Shown here: piece by piece, positions 13,984 to 16,684 of the stretch
How the letters are laid out: every line of letters starts with the position of its first letter
How positions within the stretch are numbered: position 1 is the first letter of the stretch
Assembly: GCA_002419215.1 (NCBI GenBank)
Contig: DIFQ01000039.1
Coordinates: forward strand, 139,211 to 155,894
Length of the DNA: 16,684 nt
Direction of reading: 5' to 3'
Source: Syntrophaceae bacterium UBA5744
Lineage (GTDB): Bacteria > Desulfobacterota > Syntrophia > Syntrophales > UBA2192
The notes under the pieces: generated by a model
What the model was told of the DNA's origin: nothing
What the model saw: the letters and a program-made list of their open reading frames with translations, nothing else
Database searches by the model: none
Made by a program: the position numbers and the translations under genes

Positions 13984-15276
13984 CTAGGCCCGGTGAAGCC
14001 ACTCGCCTTTTGCCTTTACCACGTTGCGCGTGTCCACGACGGGCACGCCGAGGGCGGCGAAATCGACCTTCCGGTATTCGTCATGGGGGGTGGCAATGAG
14101 GACAAGGTCATAGTCTTTTGAAATTGCAGCAGATTTACGGCCCGCATATTTGGCGTACTCCCGCGTCAGGCGGATGACGGGGATGTAGGGATCGTTGTAG
14201 CTCACCCGCGCACCCAGGTGCTCGAGTTTCTCCATGAGCCGGTACGAGGGCGACTCGCGGTCGTCGTCCACGTTTGCCTTGTAGGCAAGCCCCAGGATGA
14301 GGATCCGAGACCCCCGGACAGGCTTTCCCTGGACGTTGAGGGCCTCCATGACCTTCGAGACCACGTAATCGGGCATGGACGTGTTGATCTCGCCCGCCAG
14401 TTCGATAAAGCGCGTGTTGAACTCGAACTCCCTCGCCTTCCACGTCAGGTAGAAGGGGTCGATGGGGATGCAGTGCCCGCCCAGACCCGGCCCCGGGTAG
14501 AAGGCCTGGAAGCCGAAGGGCTTGGTGGCCGCCGCCTCGATGACTTCCCAGACGTCTATGCCCATCCGCTCGAAGCAGATCTTCAGCTCGTTGACGAGTG
14601 CAATGTTGACGGAACGGTAGATGTTCTCGAGAAGCTTGGCCGCCTCGGCCACCCGGGGAGAAGATACGGGAACGACCCGCTCCACAATCGTCCCGTAGAG
14701 GGTCTTTGCCGCCTCGAGGCACGTTGGGGTGTAGCCCCCCACGAGCTTGGGGATGTTGCGCACGCCGAAATTCTTGTTGTTCGGGTCCTCCCGCTCGGGC
14801 GAAAAGGCCAGATGGAAATCCCGGCCCGCCTTCATCCCGTCGGCCTCGAGGATCTTGCGCATGTCGCAGTCAGTCGTCCCCGGGTACGTGGTGGACTCGA
14901 GCACGACGAGCTGGCCCGGACGGAGGTATTTTGCGATGGCCCGCGTTGTGTTGAAGACGTATCGCATGTCGGGCTCGCGGTTGCGGTCCAGGGGGGTGGG
15001 CACGCAGATGAGGATGCAGTCCACCTCGGCGAGGAGCTTGAAGTCCGTCGTCGGCGTAAAGTTGCCGTTGATCTCTTTTTCGAGGAGCGACGAGTCGATG
15101 TGGCGAATGTAGCTTTCCCGCTTGCGAAGGGCGGCGATCTTCTTTTCATCCACGTCGAAGCCCGTGACCGTGAAGCCGGCCCTGCAAAACTCGATGACCA
15201 GCGGCAGGCCCACGTAACCCAGGCCGATGACTCCCACCCGGGCCTGCTTGGCGGTGATTTTTTCTACTAGTGACAT
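13984..15276 (-). CDS. Nucleotide-sugar 6-dehydrogenase (WbpA/UDP-GlcNAc dehydrogenase-like)
   Basis: 430 aa NAD-dependent enzyme that oxidises the C6 hydroxyl of a UDP-sugar to a carboxylate for surface polysaccharide synthesis. The N-terminal Rossmann motif is GLGYVG (18-23); Lys214 and Asn218 lie in AAKLLEN; the catalytic Cys269 is in GGHCIPIDPFYL. The GGHCIPIDP form and the following TRFIELAGEIN stretch point to the WbpA (UDP-GlcNAc) or related branch more than to UDP-glucose dehydrogenase (GGSCFPKD); substrate is inferred. C-terminal ILGLAYKANVDDDRESPS is typical. AAGGA precedes the ATG by 7 nt. No glycosyltransferase or other polysaccharide gene is nearby in the window. Confidence 0.92.
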   Translation of the reverse strand: MSLVEKITAKQARVGVIGLGYVGLPLVIEFCRAGFTVTGFDVDEKKIAALRKRESYIRHIDSSLLEKEINGNFTPTTDFKLLAEVDCILICVPTPLDRNREPDMRYVFNTTRAIAKYLRPGQLVVLESTTYPGTTDCDMRKILEADGMKAGRDFHLAFSPEREDPNNKNFGVRNIPKLVGGYTPTCLEAAKTLYGTIVERVVPVSSPRVAEAAKLLENIYRSVNIALVNELKICFERMGIDVWEVIEAAATKPFGFQAFYPGPGLGGHCIPIDPFYLTWKAREFEFNTRFIELAGEINTSMPDYVVSKVMEALNVQGKPVRGSRILILGLAYKANVDDDRESPSYRLMEKLEHLGARVSYNDPYIPVIRLTREYAKYAGRKSAAISKDYDLVLIATPHDEYRKVDFAALGVPVVDTRNVVKAKGEWLHRA

Positions 15277-15305
15277 GAACGGATCCTTCCATAGATATCG
15301 ATTAT

Positions 15306-15321
15306 CGCCGGCACACCGGCG
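15306..15321. other. Small perfect hairpin upstream of the dehydrogenase gene
   Basis: CGCCGG-CACA-CCGGCG forms a 6-bp stem 30 bp before the dehydrogenase start codon, so it would be in its 5' leader or promoter region. Its function is unknown; it could be an operator or leader structure. Confidence 0.35.
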
Positions 15322-15360
15322 GATGAAAAACTTGCAAGTTTCGTGCTCTGCAGCATGAAA

Positions 15361-15388
15361 AAGACCCCCTCTTCACGCAGGGGGTCTT
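15361..15388 (-). terminator. Terminator of the second sensor kinase gene
   Basis: A perfect 10-bp stem AAGACCCCCT/AGGGGGTCTT has an 8-nt loop. On the minus strand the hairpin runs into a T stretch (GTCTTTTTC). It lies 50 bp after the kinase stop codon. Confidence 0.85.
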
Positions 15389-15405
15389 CTCTGTTGATTT
15401 AATTT

Positions 15406-15437
15406 CCGCTCTTCCGATCTTCCTCTCTTCCGCTCTT
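15406..15437. repeat. Octamer array, four units of CCNNTCTT, abutting the kinase stop codon
   Basis: Four exact 8-bp words fill the 32 bp: CCGCTCTT, CCGATCTT, CCTCTCTT, CCGCTCTT. The kinase stop codon (15440-15438) follows directly. Two of the words also occur in the right arm of the array at 273-304. No inverted arm is visible here. Part of it matches the 3' end of common Illumina adapters, but the octamer phase explains that match. Confidence 0.7.
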
Positions 15438-16684
15438 CTATCCCTTTGCCGCCGGAAGCAGGATCTGGAATGCCGAAAACTGCCCTTTCCGGGACTCCAC
15501 GCGGATCAAACCCTCGTGATTGCGGATGATCGCGTAGCTCACGGCGAGCCCCAGGCCCCGTCGCGCCTCCTTCGTCGTAAAGTAGGGGTCGAAGATTTTC
15601 GAGAGATGCTCCTCGGGAATGCCCTGACCGTGATCGCGTATCGAGATCTTGACGTATCGGCCTTCCCTGATCGGCAGCCTGTCCGATGCCTCGACGATGG
15701 CATTGCCCGCCAGGATATCCAAGGCGCCCCCGCCGGGCATTGCCTCGACGGCATTCTGGATGATGTGCCTCAGCACCTGCTGGATCTGTCCCTCGTCCAC
15801 CTCAGTCGGCCAGAGCTCGGGGTCAATGGCGTACCGAACCTCGATGCCCTGCTCTGCGGGAATCAGACCCGCCGCATCTTTCAACAACGGCGCGAGATCC
15901 GTCACCTTCCGGACCGGATAGCCCCCCTTGGCCACGGTGATGAGCAGGTGGGTGAGTTCCTTGGCGCGAAGCCCCGCTTTCTCGGCGATCGCCAGTCCGT
16001 CCTCGAGCATCTTGTCCTCGTCGGGAACGGAGATCTTTGCCAGGAAGACATTGCGGAGAATGGCGGACAGCAGCGTGTTGAAGTCCTGGGCGATGCCGCC
16101 GGCCATGGCGCTCAGGGACTCCAGCTTCTGAACCTTGTGAAGCTCCTCCTCGGCCCGCTTCTGTTCCGTGATGTTCTCCAGCGTCTCCAGGGCCCCTACG
16201 AGCCGGCCCTCTGCATCGTGGATGGCCGCCGCCGTGAACCGCAGCCAGCGGCCCCCCTCGCCCAGTTCGGGGAAGAAGTCCGTCGCCTCGTAGGCCTCGT
16301 CGATGAGCGGCGACTTGCGGCACTTGCCGGCGTACCAGCTCTCGATGGCGTCGAAATCCTGATCCACGAGCAGGTCCGCCAGGCAGGGCCGAGCGCCGCT
16401 GCGGTAGAAGGCCCGCCAATGGTCGGTCGACCCCAGAACCTCGTGGGCACGGATCCCGCTGAGCTCCTCCAGCGCCCGGTTCCAGTACAGGATGCGGTGG
16501 TCCCGCCCGATCACGAACGTGGGGATCGGGGAGCCCTGGATCACGCTCTGGAGCCTGCGCTCGCTGTCTTTCAGGCTTTCCTCGGCCAGTTTCCTCTCGG
16601 TGATGTTCTCCAGGGTTTCCTGGGCCCCAACCACCTCGCCCCCCGCGCCCCGGATCAAAGCCGCCGTGAACCGCAGCCAGCGGC
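15438..16684 (-). CDS. Multi-PAS sensor kinase with Gln at the phospho-His position (5' end outside window)
   Basis: Partial; the reading frame stays open through the right end of the window, so the N-terminus is missing. At least two PAS/PAC modules are visible: the end of one (WLRFTAALIRG...ENITERK) and a complete one ending WLRFTAAAIHD...ENITEQK. A HisKA-like region and a HATPase_c domain follow. ATP-binding motifs DHGQG, FDPYFTTK and RRGLGLAVSYA are present, as is the N-box Asn in QNAVEAMPGGG. The H-box reads AGGIAQDFNTLL: the phosphoacceptor His is replaced by Gln (CAG, 16088-16086). It is clearly a paralogue of the kinase at 9096-10334, sharing PAS, H-box region and the DEDKM...KGGY stretch. 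It ends at an octamer array and a terminator. Confidence 0.88.
   Translation of the reverse strand, partial: RWLRFTAALIRGAGGEVVGAQETLENITERKLAEESLKDSERRLQSVIQGSPIPTFVIGRDHRILYWNRALEELSGIRAHEVLGSTDHWRAFYRSGARPCLADLLVDQDFDAIESWYAGKCRKSPLIDEAYEATDFFPELGEGGRWLRFTAAAIHDAEGRLVGALETLENITEQKRAEEELHKVQKLESLSAMAGGIAQDFNTLLSAILRNVFLAKISVPDEDKMLEDGLAIAEKAGLRAKELTHLLITVAKGGYPVRKVTDLAPLLKDAAGLIPAEQGIEVRYAIDPELWPTEVDEGQIQQVLRHIIQNAVEAMPGGGALDILAGNAIVEASDRLPIREGRYVKISIRDHGQGIPEEHLSKIFDPYFTTKEARRGLGLAVSYAIIRNHEGLIRVESRKGQFSAFQILLPAAKG

Noticed and set aside
1..16684. CRISPR array, transposon, prophage or defence island
   Set aside because: The repeats are 7-8 bp words without spacers of constant length; no transposase, integrase, Cas, toxin-antitoxin pair or phage gene was found.

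Overview
The window is GC-rich bacterial chromosome (G/C strongly favoured at third codon positions) carrying mostly housekeeping genes. The gene families, the style of the PAS sensor kinases and the intergenic short-word repeats suggest a Desulfobacterota (former Deltaproteobacteria, Syntrophales-like) organism. This is an inference from family resemblance; no rRNA marker is present.

Layout. 1-367: no gene; a plus-strand terminator and two short-word repeat arrays. 368-1672 (-): PIN-PhoH ATPase, preceded by a structured leader of about 244 nt and a consensus promoter. 2182-4278 (-): radA followed by a PhoB-type response regulator. 4527-8625 (+): serC-like, serA and purA, a probable serine/purine operon, then tRNA-Lys(UUU) with its terminator. 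9096-11035 (-): a PAS sensor kinase and, upstream of it, a secreted GlcG/HbpS-like haem-binding family protein with a near-perfect sigma70 promoter. 11328-12809 (+): patatin-like lipoprotein. 12955-13668 (-): unrecognised secreted Trp/Cys-rich protein. 13984-15276 (-): WbpA-like nucleotide-sugar dehydrogenase. 15438-16684 (-): a second multi-PAS sensor kinase, cut by the window end.

How the genes connect. SerC and SerA make serine, which feeds glycine and one-carbon units into purine synthesis, where PurA acts. RadA (recombination repair) and the response regulator appear co-transcribed. The HbpS-like protein lies just upstream of a sensor kinase, reminiscent of the HbpS-SenS pairing in Streptomyces.

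Most interesting points. (1) Both sensor kinases belong to the same family, and both have lost the phosphoacceptor histidine of the H-box (Lys in one, Gln in the other) while keeping an apparently intact ATP-binding domain. (2) Several intergenic regions carry arrays of 7- or 8-bp words. In the best cases (200-313 and 8631-8730) two inverted arms pair in register, even across a matched one-base phase shift. (3) The phoH leader looks like a structured RNA. No CRISPR, transposase, phage or obvious defence system is present.
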